From assembly GCA_036346275.1 (NCBI GenBank), contig CM070719.1, forward strand, positions 13,371,185 through 13,435,184: DNA of 64,000 nt, given 5' to 3'. The notes under the pieces are model-generated. The model was not told the origin of the DNA, did no database searches, and worked only from the letters and a program-made list of their open reading frames with translations. Position numbers and translations under genes: made by a program. Position 1 is the stretch's first letter; every line of letters begins with the position of its first letter. The stretch is from Otatea glauca. Lineage: Eukaryota; Streptophyta; Magnoliopsida; Poales; Poaceae. Shown one piece after another: positions 11,102-21,826 of the stretch.

Positions 11102-11158
11102 TGCACTAGCGTGATCCTGGACTAGTGCGGTATACACAGAGGGTCCGGGTTTGCATAT
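11102..11158 (+). other. Two inverted repeats near the LTR 3' end
   Basis: GCACTAG (11102-11108) and CTAGTGC (11122-11128) form a perfect 7-bp stem with a 13-base loop. It is followed by a second, weaker pair around a TTTGCAT centre. In LTR A 3' the second pair is perfect (CCGAAT and ATTCGG). In LTR C (54991-55016) the first stem is kept while the loop has changed. This may be an RNA signal in U5; the role is not known. Confidence 0.5.
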
Positions 11159-11171
11159 TCGGGTCCCGATA

Positions 11172-11827
11172 GAAGTGATATCAGAGCCATATTGACTATA
11201 GGCCTTGACCCTAGATAGTATGGTCGTCGCCATAGGAACTTCAAAATTATTTTCTAAAGAAAAGAATTAACTTGGAAGAATAATATGGTCTTGTCTTATC
11301 TTATTCTTCTATTCTTTTCCTCGTCCAAATTTTCTCTCTTCCCCCTGCTGAATTTCTTTCTCTCTCCCTTGCTGGATCGAGTTAAAAACCTTATCTGAGT
11401 TGACTTGGTTGTTGACGTGCCCCACCTTAGGGAAAGCATCAAGTGCTTGCTGTCAACCCTGGAAATCATGAAGGAGGGAATCATCGAGCTAAAGGAAGGA
11501 GTAGATCTATGAAGTGTTTCAAAAAGCTAGAAGATCTATGCTTCGAGTAGTCAGTTAGGACTCATGTGTGGGAGTCGCGTGTGCTTAAGATAGAAGTGTT
11601 ACCCCTGTAGGCGGTAGTTTTGTGTGTATAGGTTGAATTGGTTCTTCCTTGATTGCTGAGTGTGCAGTATATGTTGTAGAGCTTTTAGGCTTATATAAGC
11701 AACCATACCAAGATAGTAATATTGTTTGCTTTAGTTATTGGGTTAAACCTATCTCCCCTGCTTTAGGATCCCTGCTTCTTACCTATGCTATTTCCCTCTT
11801 CCCTAACCCAGTAAAGCAATCAGGAAG
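11172..11827 (+). other. Tekay-A primer binding site and leader
   Basis: A mutated tRNA-Met primer site (TGATATCAGAGCC; canonical TGGTATCAGAGC) lies at 11176-11188, five bases after the LTR. The leader is alignable with that of Tekay-C (55060-56290) but lacks most of the 234-codon ORF found there. A short open piece ending at the TGA near 11510 (KEGIIELKEGV) may be what is left of it. Before gag there is a pyrimidine-rich stretch ending in an AG, about 11790-11825, similar to the Tekay-C copy. Confidence 0.7.
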
Positions 11828-13162
11828 ATGGTTCAGATTCGTGGAAACAACCTAATCAGTGACAGCGAAAATCAATCCAAGGAGAATCTCAATAGTGGAT
11901 TAGTTCTTCAACCGTCGATCTGAGATGGATATGCGGGGTTTGAGAGTTCTTGTCATTCAAACTCGGTTGATGCATGCATGATGAAGCAAGCGAGAATGTG
12001 ACCGATCAAGTCAATGTCAACAAAGTGTCCCAAAGTGTCACCAATGAATTCCATTCCTACTCAAGGTTATCGAATTCATAAGGACTCGTCGCGGTGTTTT
12101 GAAATGTTTCCCTTGGAAGTCGATGATTGGCTCGAGACCATTGAGAGGAAGCTGCTCATTGCTCGGTGTGAAGGCGATGAGTAAGTCCTGTATGCTTCTT
12201 ATCAGTTACAAGGAATCGCTGCGGAATGGTGGAAGAAATATTGTCTTGTTCATGAAGCCCGGAATATCACTTGGAATGAATTTGTTGTTGCTTTTAAGTA
12301 ATCTCTTTGCCTCACCTGGAGACAGTATGGTCACGATAGATACGGAGCATAATATTATCCTTGCACCTTGTTCAACATCTAAGAGTTGCTCTCTAAAGTG
12401 CTGTCAACCAAACAAGTTAGAAGATCGTGCATGCATTATTTGTGGAGAGATAGGACATACGTGACAAGCATGCGATCAATTGCTCGGTTTGTGAAGGAAA
12501 CCATTCATTTGGAAAGTGTCCTATGAGTGACATCACATGTTACGTGTGAAGGTCGAGATCATGGTCAGCTCAATGTCCCTTGGATCCAATAGTTCTGCGA
12601 TAACTTCGGATCGACAAAGGAATCTTGAGCCTTAGTTGCTCAAGAGTTGTCAAGAAGAGGCGGGCGTCGACAAAGTGGTGCGCATGAAGAGCTAAGGACA
12701 CAATACCTTAATCCTGTTGGCCCTCATCAAGAAAGTAGTAATTGGCAATCACCAACAGCATGTTTCCTGTGCGATGAAGAAGGTCATTGGGCTAGGGAAT
12801 GCCCTACGAAGCAACCAGCTCTAACGCAGCAAGAAGACAACCATGTACATGTAGCGCTGCTTGGCGAACAGGTGTGTTACAAGCGCCACGGGAAGGCCAT
12901 TATGCTGTCGATGCCACAGAGAAGGCAACCATTGTCTACGGCCATGGATGTCCCAGAAGTTACCTCAGTCAAGTTCATAACGCCAAACGAGAGCAATAAA
13001 GTTGCAAGAGAGGTTTGTGCAAAGAATCAATTGAAGAAGAGGCGTCTGAATAAAGACACTGCCCTAGTCGATGAATGCCCAGGGAAGAGAGGTGGTCCTA
13101 AGCTTTGCTATGCCTGTAACAAGCCTGGGCATTTTGCTAACAATTGCCCTCATAAGGAGTGA
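11828..13162 (+). pseudogene. Tekay-A gag with an array of CCHC zinc knuckles
   Basis: The start MVQIRGNN at 11828 matches MVQTRGNN of Tekay-C at 56292. The capsid part is shifted and carries stops (pieces at 12070-12330 include DDWLETIERKL). The nucleocapsid part is unusual. Knuckle-like motifs follow one another: CIICGEIGHT (about 12431), CSVCEGNHSFGKC (about 12483), a broken CYV...QC copy (about 12540), CFLCDEEGHWAREC (about 12762), a broken EGHYAVD copy (about 12890) and CYACNKPGHFANNC (about 13107). Typical plant gypsy Gag has one or two. The last 170-codon stretch (12647-13162) is open. Gag coats element RNA; zinc knuckles bind nucleic acid. Confidence 0.8.
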
Positions 13163-13798
13163 TCGCACGATGCAAGTCAATCTCAATTGCATTTCGATCA
13201 AAAACTTCAACGCCAATGCCAATCGAGGAAGTTTAGAGCGATGATTTTATCCTATGCAAGTGTCATACCCGCGTTTGTAAAAGAAAAGTGATTAGGGATG
13301 AATTCCATGTAAAGATTTTCTTTCCTAAATAACTAAAGTAAAGATGGTTGAGAGGTTGGTATGTAAAGTGTTGGAATAAAAGCATTAATGATAAAGGATG
13401 TTTCGAGTATTCACCTATGTTGTGGTTCACTGAAGATGTTGCGTGTGCAGCGATGATCGATTGATGGTGTTTGTAAAGATTGTCATTCGAGGAATTATTA
13501 TGGTCGGAAAGTACACTATTGCTTGATCTAACCTAGAATGTGATGGAGTTAAGTTGGAGAAAAGTTTCTAGCGGCGATATTGGATATCGGACCGAGATGC
13601 TACTCACGAAATGAATTGGTCGTCCGTGGGACATAAAGGCGTCACGGAGTTTGGTTAAAGAAGTGTGTCAGCTAAAGGCCCTGAAAGTGGGAAAATGGAA
13701 TTTCAAACGACTACGGTTCGTGTTGGTCAGCAGAAGGTCAATAGCGTGGAAGTTGTCAGCTTTGAAGATGTGCCAGTTGTTAGGGAATATCCATATGT
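13163..13798 (+). pseudogene. Tekay-A protease region, degraded
   Basis: No open frame and no clear DSGA motif are left. The end (about 13719-13798) is alignable with Tekay-C 57823-57880: VVSFEDVPVVREYPYVF against VVSIEEVLVVNEYPDVF. This places the segment directly before RT. The Sirevirus is inserted here, at 13803. Confidence 0.65.
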
Positions 13799-13803
13799 GT
13801 TTC
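13799..13803 (+). repeat. Target site duplication of the Sirevirus, left copy (GTTTC)
   Basis: GTTTC precedes TGAAGGACC and is repeated at 25704-25708 after the second LTR end TCTTTCA. Removing the insert joins GAATATCCATATGTGTTTC to CTAAGAATCC, restoring the pol alignment with Tekay-C. Confidence 0.95.
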
Positions 13804-13914
13804 TGAAGGACCATGTGGAGGTCCATCCATATTTGTGATGAGTATTTGACTTTATTTGAGCAAGGTGTGCTCAAGTTTGAGTTTTATTTGGATTGTTTTT
13901 CGAGCTAGAGCAAT

Positions 13915-14370
13915 TTGGTTGGCTGGTCGCAGACCAATCGTTCGACCCCGAGTGGTCTGGGCCTTGGTTGAGTCGGAGACCAGTCGTCCGACCCCGAGTG
14001 GTCGGGGCTTTGACTGGTCGGAGACCAGTGGTCAGACTCCGAGTGGTTGAGACTCTGAGTGGTTGAGTCGCAGACCAGTCGTCCGACCCCGAGTGGTTGG
14101 GGCTTTGACTGGTCGGAGACCAGTGGTCAAACTCCGAGTGGTTGAGACTCCTTGTGGTTGAGACTCCGAGTGGTTGAGTCGCAGACCAGTCGTCCGACCC
14201 CGAGAGGTCGGGGCTTTGGCTGGTTGCACACCAGTCGTCCGACCCAGAGAGGTCGGGGCTTTGGCTGGATGGAGACCAATGGTCAGACCTCGAGTGGTCG
14301 GAATGGAGACCAATGGTCAGACCTCGAGTGGTCGGGTTGGAGACCAGTGATCAGACCACGTATGGTCGGG
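13915..14370 (+). repeat. Palindromic GGTCGG/CCGACC-type repeat block in the Sirevirus LTR
   Basis: About eight imperfect units of roughly 50-60 bases, built from GACCCCGAGTGGTCGGGGCT, TGGTCGGAGACCAGTGGTC and GACTCCGAGTGGTTGAG, each largely self-complementary. The same block is at 23794-24180 in the 3' LTR with fewer units. Palindromic repeats upstream of the promoter are a known Sirevirus LTR feature. ORFs reading through the block are repeat artefacts. Confidence 0.8.
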
Positions 14371-14820
14371 GTTTCTGCTGGTCAGTGTAGTGTATATCTT
14401 TCTGTTGAGATGGATATGTGTTGTTGGACATTGCTATGTGATGTTGGTTTCCTTGTCTATGATGGTTGCAGGACTTTGGAGCTAGGTCATGGTGAGGCGA
14501 AGGGGATCAGGACTAGGCTGGTAGAGCCGAGGTCGGATGATCAAGGTGTCGCCAAAGATGGTGAGGCAGGCGTGGCAAGCCGAGAAGACAAAGGAATGAA
14601 TGAGATGCTAACTTGGAGCTGCTCGATCAAGGAGGACCGTTAGATCGCGATGCGGAAGATAGAGTAGCGGGTCAAGTTAGTGTGAGTTAGCGTGCAAAAC
14701 CCGTTTGTTGTTGGGTTTGGGTGAGCCCATGCATAGCTTTGTGAGTGGGTAAAATCTCAGCCCTTGATGGAGTGCTCTAGGGTTTAGAGGCTCATCCAAG
14801 GGTGGTAGGTGGTCAAGCTG

Positions 14821-14830
14821 CTATAAATAG
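14821..14830 (+). promoter_or_regulatory. TATA box of the Sirevirus 5' LTR
   Basis: CTATAAATAG lies about 1.0 kb into the LTR; the 3' LTR has the same word at 24639-24648 and the solo LTR has it in reverse at about 61383-61392. The downstream 40 bases are alike in the copies. Confidence 0.8.
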
Positions 14831-15872
14831 ACAGGAGAGGGTGTCTCCTTGTGGGCGTGGCAGTGAGGAAAGTGTCGTGAGTAGGTGAGAGTGCTCTGGA
14901 GGCCTCTGTGCTCTGAAGCTTTGCCCACTTTGTAGTGAGGCTCTGTAAACCTACCCTCTGGAAATGAAAGGCTGCTTTCCCCATCTTTGAGTTCACTTTC
15001 CTCATTCACATTATGCTTTAAATTCAACATTTAATTTCATGCACTTTACCTTACGTATGGTTGGATTTTCTTCCTCTCCTTCTAAGTGCTTTTGGATTTT
15101 ATGCCAAGGATGAAAGATTCTTTGGATGAATCTTCTATAGATCATATCCCAATCATCTAGGCAATCTACAACCTCTTCTATTCAGTTTTGCAAGAAACCA
15201 ATTTTTGTGCCTAGTAGAAGAAAGTGCTTTGGATCGTGTTTCTATTTGTTTGAAGGGTTGTTTCTTCGTGTACTTACTTGCTACGATTTGTGGAGAGTCT
15301 TCCAAGGATATTCTGACCATCAACTCCCACCAGCAAGTTAGGGGTGAGATCTGTGTTCGTGACTCTGTGTTTGGTGTTGCATTTGTTAACCTGAAAAGGG
15401 ACGGAACCTTGGTATCAATTCCTTCAATTGATGTTTGAAATAGGTTCCTGACATCCTTAGGGAGGTGCACACCAATTTTCACTGTTTTTGGATCAGCCGA
15501 TCAAAAGTTACATCGATTTCTGTTTTTAAGATTGTGCCGAGTTTACTGTTCACCCCGAACACTATTCACATCGAATATTGTTCATCCGACCTCTGCAGGT
15601 CGGGAGTACTGTTCTTCCGAACAGTACTGGTCGGGGGGGGGGGTACTGTTCATCTCGAGCACTGTTCATCCGACCAGAGCTACCCGATCAGTGCAGTTTT
15701 TACTGTTCACCCGACCTTAACTGGTAGGTGCCTCTGTTCATGCAATTGCTTGATCGATGGTTCAGTTCCTTCTTTCTAGTCTTTTGGTGGTTTGAATTCT
15801 AGGGGGAAAGTTTATTCGAAAATTTTATTTGGGATCATTCACCCCCCCTCTGATCGCCATTTCGATCTTTCA

Positions 15873-15890
15873 ATTGGTATCAGAGCCAGT
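15873..15890 (+). other. Sirevirus primer binding site
   Basis: TTGGTATCAGAGCCAG follows directly after the LTR end. It is complementary to the 3' end of initiator tRNA-Met, as usual for Ty1/copia. Confidence 0.85.
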
Positions 15891-15927
15891 TTTGCTCTTC
15901 CATAGATCTTGACCGGTCTCAAGAGCC

Positions 15928-16790
15928 ATGGCGATGGACAAGTATTCCACCAAGCCTCCTATTTTCTTTGGAGTTGATTTTCCGTTTTGGAAATCGCGGA
16001 TGGAGTCATACATCACTGCCCAGGGCTTCCTGATATGGCAGAAGGTGAAACTCCCGTATGAGGTTCCTGCTGATGAAAACGTCACGGCCGGAAATATGGT
16101 GGCGTTGAGGCGACGCTAAGGCAAAGAACATCCTCATACGTGGTCTTAGCGCGATGAGTATGATAGGATTTCTCACCTTCGTTACGCTCATGAGATTTGG
16201 GTGACCCTCGATGCTTACCATGAGGCACTACCCAAATCAAGGCGGTTCGACAGGACCAATTCAAGCGTGAGTTCAACAAGTTTGAGCAACCGCGGTGGTG
16301 AAATCTTGGCGAGTGTTTTGGTCGGTTCACGAAGATTTTGGCGACCTCGGCGATCGTTTGCATATACGACTCGGATAATGTTTGACATTTCTTGACCGCT
16401 TTTCGATCTTCGTGTTTGGGAAATGAAAGTGACCACCATCAAGGACACCACCGACTGTCGACCTTGACTCTTGGCGGGCTTTATTCCGCCTCAAGACTCA
16501 TGAGATCGGCGTAGTCTCGCGGAAGAGCGAAGTCTCGGTCGATGGCTTTGGTGACCGATCCCATTGGATCCTCTCTTCCAGATTCTTCTGTTGATTTCTC
16601 TCTCTCGCCCTTTGCGAGCTAGCGATGACCAAGCGAAAAAATTCGAGAAAATGAGCTTGCTCTTCTTGCTCATAAATTTTCATATGCATACAAGAGAGTG
16701 AGAGAGAGGAAGAGAGGTGGGATGATCACTGTTTGAGTGTGGTGGCCCCAACCACATTCGAGCAAACTGTCCCAAGGCGGAGAAGGGCAA
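15928..16790 (+). pseudogene. Sirevirus gag, N-terminal part and zinc knuckle
   Basis: ATG at 15928 gives MAMDKYSTKPPIFFGVDFPF with a following WKSRMESYI, the usual start of copia Gag. The frame breaks at about 16119 and the rest is scattered over all frames. The zinc knuckle (ECGGPNHIRANC, about 16731-16766) follows a one-base shift; only a C before it is displaced. Small deletions appear to have destroyed the frame between. Confidence 0.75.
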
Positions 16791-17020
16791 AAAGCGAACA
16801 AAGCGGTTCGGGCAAGAACGACTACATCGACAAGAACGCAACAAGAAGCCTCGAGTTCGCGGCCGTGGCGTGAGAAGAAATCGCAGCTTCTCCAGAACAA
16901 GAAGCTCTTCCACTGCGTCCTCGCGCGCGGCAGCGACATCAATCTCTCCGACACGGAGACATGGAGCGGCGAGGCGAGGATGATCCGCAAGAGAAGAAGA
17001 AGCGGCGATGACTTCTCGGC

Positions 17021-18255
17021 ATGTGCTTCATGGCCGACGCCAACGGCATCAGCGACTCCGAGCTCTACAGCGACTCGGACGAGGTACCCTCTTATGACCA
17101 GCTCAATGAAGCTTTCTGCAAATTAGGAAAATTTCATGCTAGAGCTAGAGCTAGGTGTACGGAGATTGAGAAGGAAGTAGGTACCTTGACTCGGGAGCAT
17201 CACTTAGATTTTCTCCCTCCCAAGTCACTGATGACTGTACTTTGTGTGATGCTTTGCTTGTGGAGTTAGAGAACCTAAGGACTATGCATGATAGTGTGTC
17301 GTTTGAACTAGATAGTCTTAGGTTGAAGAATGCTAGCAATGAATCTGTTGATACTATTTCTGTAGATGCTAGTTTTCTTCATGCTCACTCTACTCCTTCT
17401 TGTGCTAATTGCCCTAAATTGCTTGCTGAAATTGATGCCATGAGTTCACACATTAAGAAGCTTTCTGCTAGAAATGATGAACTTGAATTGCACGCTTCTA
17501 AGGACCCAATCAGCTCATGTGAGGGCTGTAGGCAACTAAAACTTGACAATGATGCTTTGAATGTCAAGTGTGATGAACTTGCTAAGGACTTACTAGTTAA
17601 GTCAAAATCAGTTACTGCTTGTGTCTTTGGGGTTAAGGATGATGTGGATCAAATCCATGTCGAGCTTAGGAAGAAGTTAGAAGACCAAACCCTTAGGATT
17701 AGAGATGCTCCTTGCGTTTCTTGTGAGGCCCTCAAGATTGAGGCAAGCCGTCTTTGAGGAACAAAAAGCACGTCTTTGAGAGATCTTCTCATTCTTGTTC
17801 TTCTTCTTCCTCTCCTTCCCCCTGTTCTTCTTGTGCTTCATTCTTTCGAGATTGCCAGTATCTTATGAGCACTCTCGAGAAGTTTGTTAGAGGCAAGAAG
17901 AAGCTCAATCTTATTCTAGACCAATCCAAGATTAGTAGATTCGATCAAAGGTCTAGGATTTGATCCCTTGGAGCACGCTCGGGCGCATCCTCCCACCATT
18001 GTGCGCGGCTCCAAGAGTGGTAAGATTGTGGTAGCTCCTAGAGTGAGCACCACCGTGTTTAGGTCTGCTGGGGTTGTCCATAGGACTCCTGAACAGAAGG
18101 GTGTTACTCCTGTTGCTTCTGTCTCTAGCAAGGCGAAGTACACATGCACCTTCTATAAGAAGGATGGTCACCTAGTAGATTTCTGCTTCAGGCGCGCCAA
18201 GATCACTCGACGTGAGCGTGTTGCTGCTCTTAGGGGTATTCAGGGTCATCCCTAG
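17021..18255 (+). pseudogene. Sirevirus gag C-terminal coiled-coil extension and second zinc motif
   Basis: Pieces 17021-17269 and 17242-17757 are rich in Leu, Glu and Lys heptads (LVELENLRTMHDS, KKLSARNDELEL, HVELRKKLEDQ) with spaced CxxC pairs (CANC, CEGC, CVSC). A Ser-rich piece follows near 17770-17850. At 17968-18255 a frame has a second zinc-like motif, CTFYKKDGHLVDFC, where the second Cys is Tyr. Gag extended by a coiled coil is known in Sireviruses. The pieces are separated by frameshifts. Confidence 0.75.
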
Positions 18256-18721
18256 ACTTTGGGTGCTCCTAAGGTACACACTGCATCTAGACAGGTTAGA
18301 GAGTCGCCTGTTTTTGGGCAGCGTCCAGGACTCGGTTTTCATGCTAGTTCCTTGAGTTTTAGTCCTGGAGCTGTTCGTAGTCGATCTTTCGCCGTCCTTT
18401 TGATATTCCTCGTTTTACCATCGAGGTAGATATCGTGGCGTGAGGTGTTTTACGGTAGGAGATTTAGGAAGCCTCACCGGGTAGTTCGGCTTTTGTACCA
18501 CGGCGTGCCAACCCAGTTTCAGTTCCTAGATCATCTACTAGAGTTGCTACTGATCTTGTTAGGGATAAACGTTAGATGTCGTATGGTTCAGTATTGGGTT
18601 CCTAAGTCTTCTTCTGTGACTGGTACTTTGAGGTGTCGTATGGTTCAGTATTGGGTTCCTAAGTCTTCACTCTATCCTAGTACTGAGTCATCTTTCTCTC
18701 TTGTGTCTTGATCGGGTTAAA

Positions 18722-19236
18722 TCGGATGGGAAGGAGATGTTTGGATTATCGACTCCGGTTGTTCTCGTCATATGACCGGAGATTCTCGATGGTTCTCTTC
18801 CCTAGTCCGAGCCCCCGGTGATGAGTTGATCACTTTCGGGGATGCTTCTTCTGGTAGAGTCATTGCTAAAGGTATCATTTGCATTAATGACAATTTCATT
18901 CTTAAAGATGTTGCCTTAGTAAGTAAGCTGCAATACAATCTGCTCTCTGTTTCTCAGCTTATCGATGACTCTTTCGATGTAAGCTTCAAGAGTAATGCGT
19001 GTAGAATCCTTGATTCATCAGGAGGGTTAGTTTGCGGGATTTCTAGATTTGGGAGAGTCTTTCGTGCTGATTTTTCTGCTTCTTTTGGAGATTCTCTTCG
19101 ATGTTTGATTATACGAGTCCGTGATCTCTCCTTACGGCATAGGAGACTTGGTCACATTGGTTTTGATCATTTGACCGAGTTAGCAACCACGATCTCATTC
19201 GGGGTTTGCCCAAACTCAAGATGGTCAAAGACTTAG
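18722..19236 (+). pseudogene. Sirevirus aspartic protease and start of integrase
   Basis: The protease motif DSGCSRHMTG lies at about 18748-18777, near the start of a frame open to 19236. ALVSKLQYNLLSVSQL, typical of the copia protease-integrase linker, follows at about 18920. The integrase zinc finger begins with HRRLGHIGFDHL at about 19137. The frame ends at a TAG after a shift near 19190. A near-identical 58-base duplication precedes the protease (two copies of TCGTATGGTTCAGTATTGGG at about 18579 and 18635). Confidence 0.85.
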
Positions 19237-19990
19237 TTTGCTCTCCTTGCCGAGCATGGCAAGATGATTCTCGCTTCTCATCCTCCGATCCACCGTAGTG
19301 ATGACTAATGCACCGGGCAGCTTTTACATATGGACCTTTGTTGGTCGGCTAGAGTGCGATCGGCGGGAGGAAGTGGTATGTTCTTGTCATCGTTGATGAT
19401 TTTCTAGATTCTCTTGGGTATTCTTCATGGCCTCGAAGGATGAAACTTTTTCTCACTTGAGGGTTTGGTCGATAGGTTGTCTATTGAGCTCCAGGTGCAT
19501 TACGAGCTATCTGCGATGATAATGGCACTGAGTTCAAGAATTCCTACTTTGAGAGTTTACGTGTAGAGTGCAGGTTTAGAGCATCAGTTCTCTTCTCCTA
19601 CACCCCTCGTGAGAATGGCGTAGTGGAAAGGAAGAACGGGACCTTGGTTGATATGGCGGGGCGATGCTAGGCAGTCTGATACTCCTAGGAAGTTTTGGTG
19701 AGGCTATAGCTCTTGCTTGCCATGTTTCTAATCGCGTGTTTTTGAGAGCACATGCATCGCACTTCTTATGAGTTGAGGTATGGCGAAAGCCCGGTGTGTC
19801 TCATTTTGGCGTTTTGGTTGCAAGTGTTTTATCTTGAAGTTTGGTAACCTAGATAAGTTTGAGTCTCGCTCTTACGATGGTATCTTTCTAGGTTACTCAT
19901 CTTCTTCTCGTAGCTATAAGTGCAGGTGTTGATGCGCATAGGATCATAGAGACCTGTGCGTGACCTTTGATGAGGCTAGCCCAGAGCTAG
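19237..19990 (+). pseudogene. Sirevirus integrase core, frameshifted
   Basis: Recognisable pieces lie in different frames: HMDLC near 19326 (first Asp), DNGTEFK near 19517 (second Asp), ENGVVERKN near 19612 (Glu) and FLGYSSSSRSYKC near 19886. Between them are many small deletions. The catalytic residues can still be seen but not in one frame. Confidence 0.75.
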
Positions 19991-20319
19991 ACACGATGTT
20001 TGAGCTCTTCTTATCCCTCTGAGACCATCTTTGAAGAAGATAAGGATGATGGAGATGATGGTGTTCCACCGGATCAGTCCCTCTTCACGAGGTGCCTCCT
20101 GTTTCTATTTACGCACCTCGGGGAGACCGGCCCTTGCCTTGAGCTCTCCTTGGTGAGTGGCTCTGCTCCTACCTCTTATGTTCAAGAGGTAGAGGTCATA
20201 CATACGGTCTTCCCGTCATATTCGAGACATCATCCTCTGATCGGATGATTGGCGATTTGTTCGAGCGTGTCACACGCTCAAGAGCAGTCATCCTCCTACG
20301 TCTTCGCTCTGCCTTTGTT

Positions 20320-21060
20320 GCCTCCTTTGAGTAGAAGGATGTTTCTCATGCATTATCAGATGAGTCGTGGATTAATGCTATGCATGAGAACTTGAGAACT
20401 TTGAGAGGAACAAGGTATGCGACTTGTCAAGCCCCATCTGGTCATAATGTCATTGGGACCAAGTGGGTGTTCAAAAACAAGCAGAGTGAGGATAGGGTTG
20501 TAGTTAGAAACAAGGCTAGACTAGTTGCAGGGGCTTTTCTCGGGTTGAGGTCTTGACTTTGAGAGACCTTTGCTCCTGTAGCTAGGCTAGAGGCTATCCG
20601 AATCTGCTTGCATTTTACGCATCCAAAGGCTTCAAGCTTTATCAAATGGATGTCAAGAGTGCATTCCTCAATGGCTATATTGAGGAAGAGGTTTATGTCA
20701 AGCAACCTCCGAGTTCGAGAACCCCAAGTTTCGAGTCATGTATACAAGCTTTCCAAAGCTCTGTATGGACTCAAGCGAGCCCCAGAGCATGGTATGAGAG
20801 GCTCAAGTCTTATCTTCTCACCATGACTTTAAAATGGGCATAGTAGACAAAACTCTGTTCATCAGACACCATGAGTCTCATTTTCTTCTTGTCGATTTAT
20901 GTGGGCGATATCATTTTGGTGGCTCGTCTCATTCTCTTGTCTCTCGGTTTTACGATGTGATGAGTCTGAGTTTGAGATGAGTATGATGGCGAGTTGAGCT
21001 ACTTTCTTGGCTTCCAAATCAAGCGGACTCGGGAGGTACTTTCTTGCATCAAGGCAAGTA
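20320..21060 (+). pseudogene. Sirevirus reverse transcriptase, frameshifted
   Basis: Pieces include IGTKWVFKNK (about 20452), FAPVARLEAIR (about 20571), QMDVKSAFLNGYIEEEVYV (about 20642) and KALYGLKRAPE (about 20754). The active site reads YVGD at 20898-20909 instead of YVDD, so one catalytic Asp is lost. A frameshift precedes the active site and another follows it. Confidence 0.82.
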
Positions 21061-21389
21061 TACCGTGACATCTGATGCGCTCGATATATCGATGGAAAGC
21101 GATGATGACTCCTATGGCCACCTGCTGCTGTCCTCGAGCCCGATGAGGATGGTGAGCTCTTGATCAAAAGGAGTTTGAAGCATGATCGGCTCCTCTTGTA
21201 CCTCACTTGTTTGAGGCGGACATACATTTATTTGTGTGTGCGTGCGCTCGATTTCAAGCTTCTCCTCGTGCCTCTCACCACGGTGGTCAAGCACATCTTG
21301 GTACCTTCGTGCTACCACCGATTATGGTATTTGGTACTCTTCTTCTTCTTGTCTATCCCTTAGAGCCTTTTTCGATGCCGATTTTCTTT

Positions 21390-21826
21390 GGTGTAGGATA
21401 GATAGGAAGAGCATACAGCACTTGCCAATTCATTGGCACTTCCTTGTTTCTTGGTCATCTAGGAAGCGATGCAGGGTTGCTCAATTCACCGAGGCCGAGT
21501 ATGTTCTTTTGACCGATTGTTGTAGCGAGTTCTCTGGATGAGATCGACCTTGCGGGACTTTGGGTTAGAGATAGAGAGTGTGCCACTTTTACGTGACAAC
21601 ATACGCTATTTGCATTGCTAAAAACGCGATGCAACATTCTCGGACCAAGCACATTGATATTAGATATCACTTCCTTAGAGACCATGTGGAGAAGGGAGAT
21701 ATCGCGCTTCAGTTCATAAAGAGTGAAATTCAGTTAGCCGATATCTTTACCAAGCCTTTAGATAGCTCCAGATTTGTTGCCTTGAGGAGTGAGCTTGGAG
21801 TCGTGAGCCCTTACGGCCTTTCGTGA
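21390..21826 (+). pseudogene. Sirevirus RNase H
   Basis: SWSSRKRCRVAQFTEAEY lies at about 21453 and, after a shift, AICIAKNAMQHSRTKHIDIR at about 21606 in a frame open to the TGA at 21824. DIFTKPLDSSRFVALRSEL ends the domain. These are the standard C-terminal motifs of copia Pol. The stop overlaps the first polypurine tract-like word. Confidence 0.85.

Larger units (their letters stand above)
7991..11171 (+). repeat. Tekay-A 5' LTR
   Basis: It starts TGTAACATCCC and ends GGGTCCCGATA (CCCGACA in the partner). The layout is an AT-rich first 300 bases, a GC-rich block with the TATA box at 8681, an AT-rich block from about 9290, a low-complexity leader to 10800, and a 3' end with two inverted repeats (11102-11128 and about 11143-11158). 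Compared with the 3' LTR it lacks many 1-3 base bits in the GC-rich block. U3 would be about 0.7 kb, leaving an unusually long 2.5 kb of R plus U5. Confidence 0.93.
13804..15872 (+). repeat. Sirevirus 5' LTR
   Basis: It begins TGAAGGACCATG and ends GATCTTTCA, followed at 15875 by the primer site. It holds a palindromic repeat block (13915-14370), a TATA box at 14822 and a second set of CTGTTC/GGTCGG repeats near 15540-15720. It differs from the 3' LTR mainly by small indels. Confidence 0.93.

Noticed and set aside
13915..14370. Possible CRISPR-like array (regular repeats)
   Set aside because: Units are imperfect, self-complementary, have no unique spacers and lie inside a plant LTR.
14152..14643. 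163-codon ORF with repeated Arg/Pro/Ser-rich peptide
   Set aside because: It is a translation of the palindromic repeat block of the Sirevirus LTR; the 3' LTR breaks the frame.
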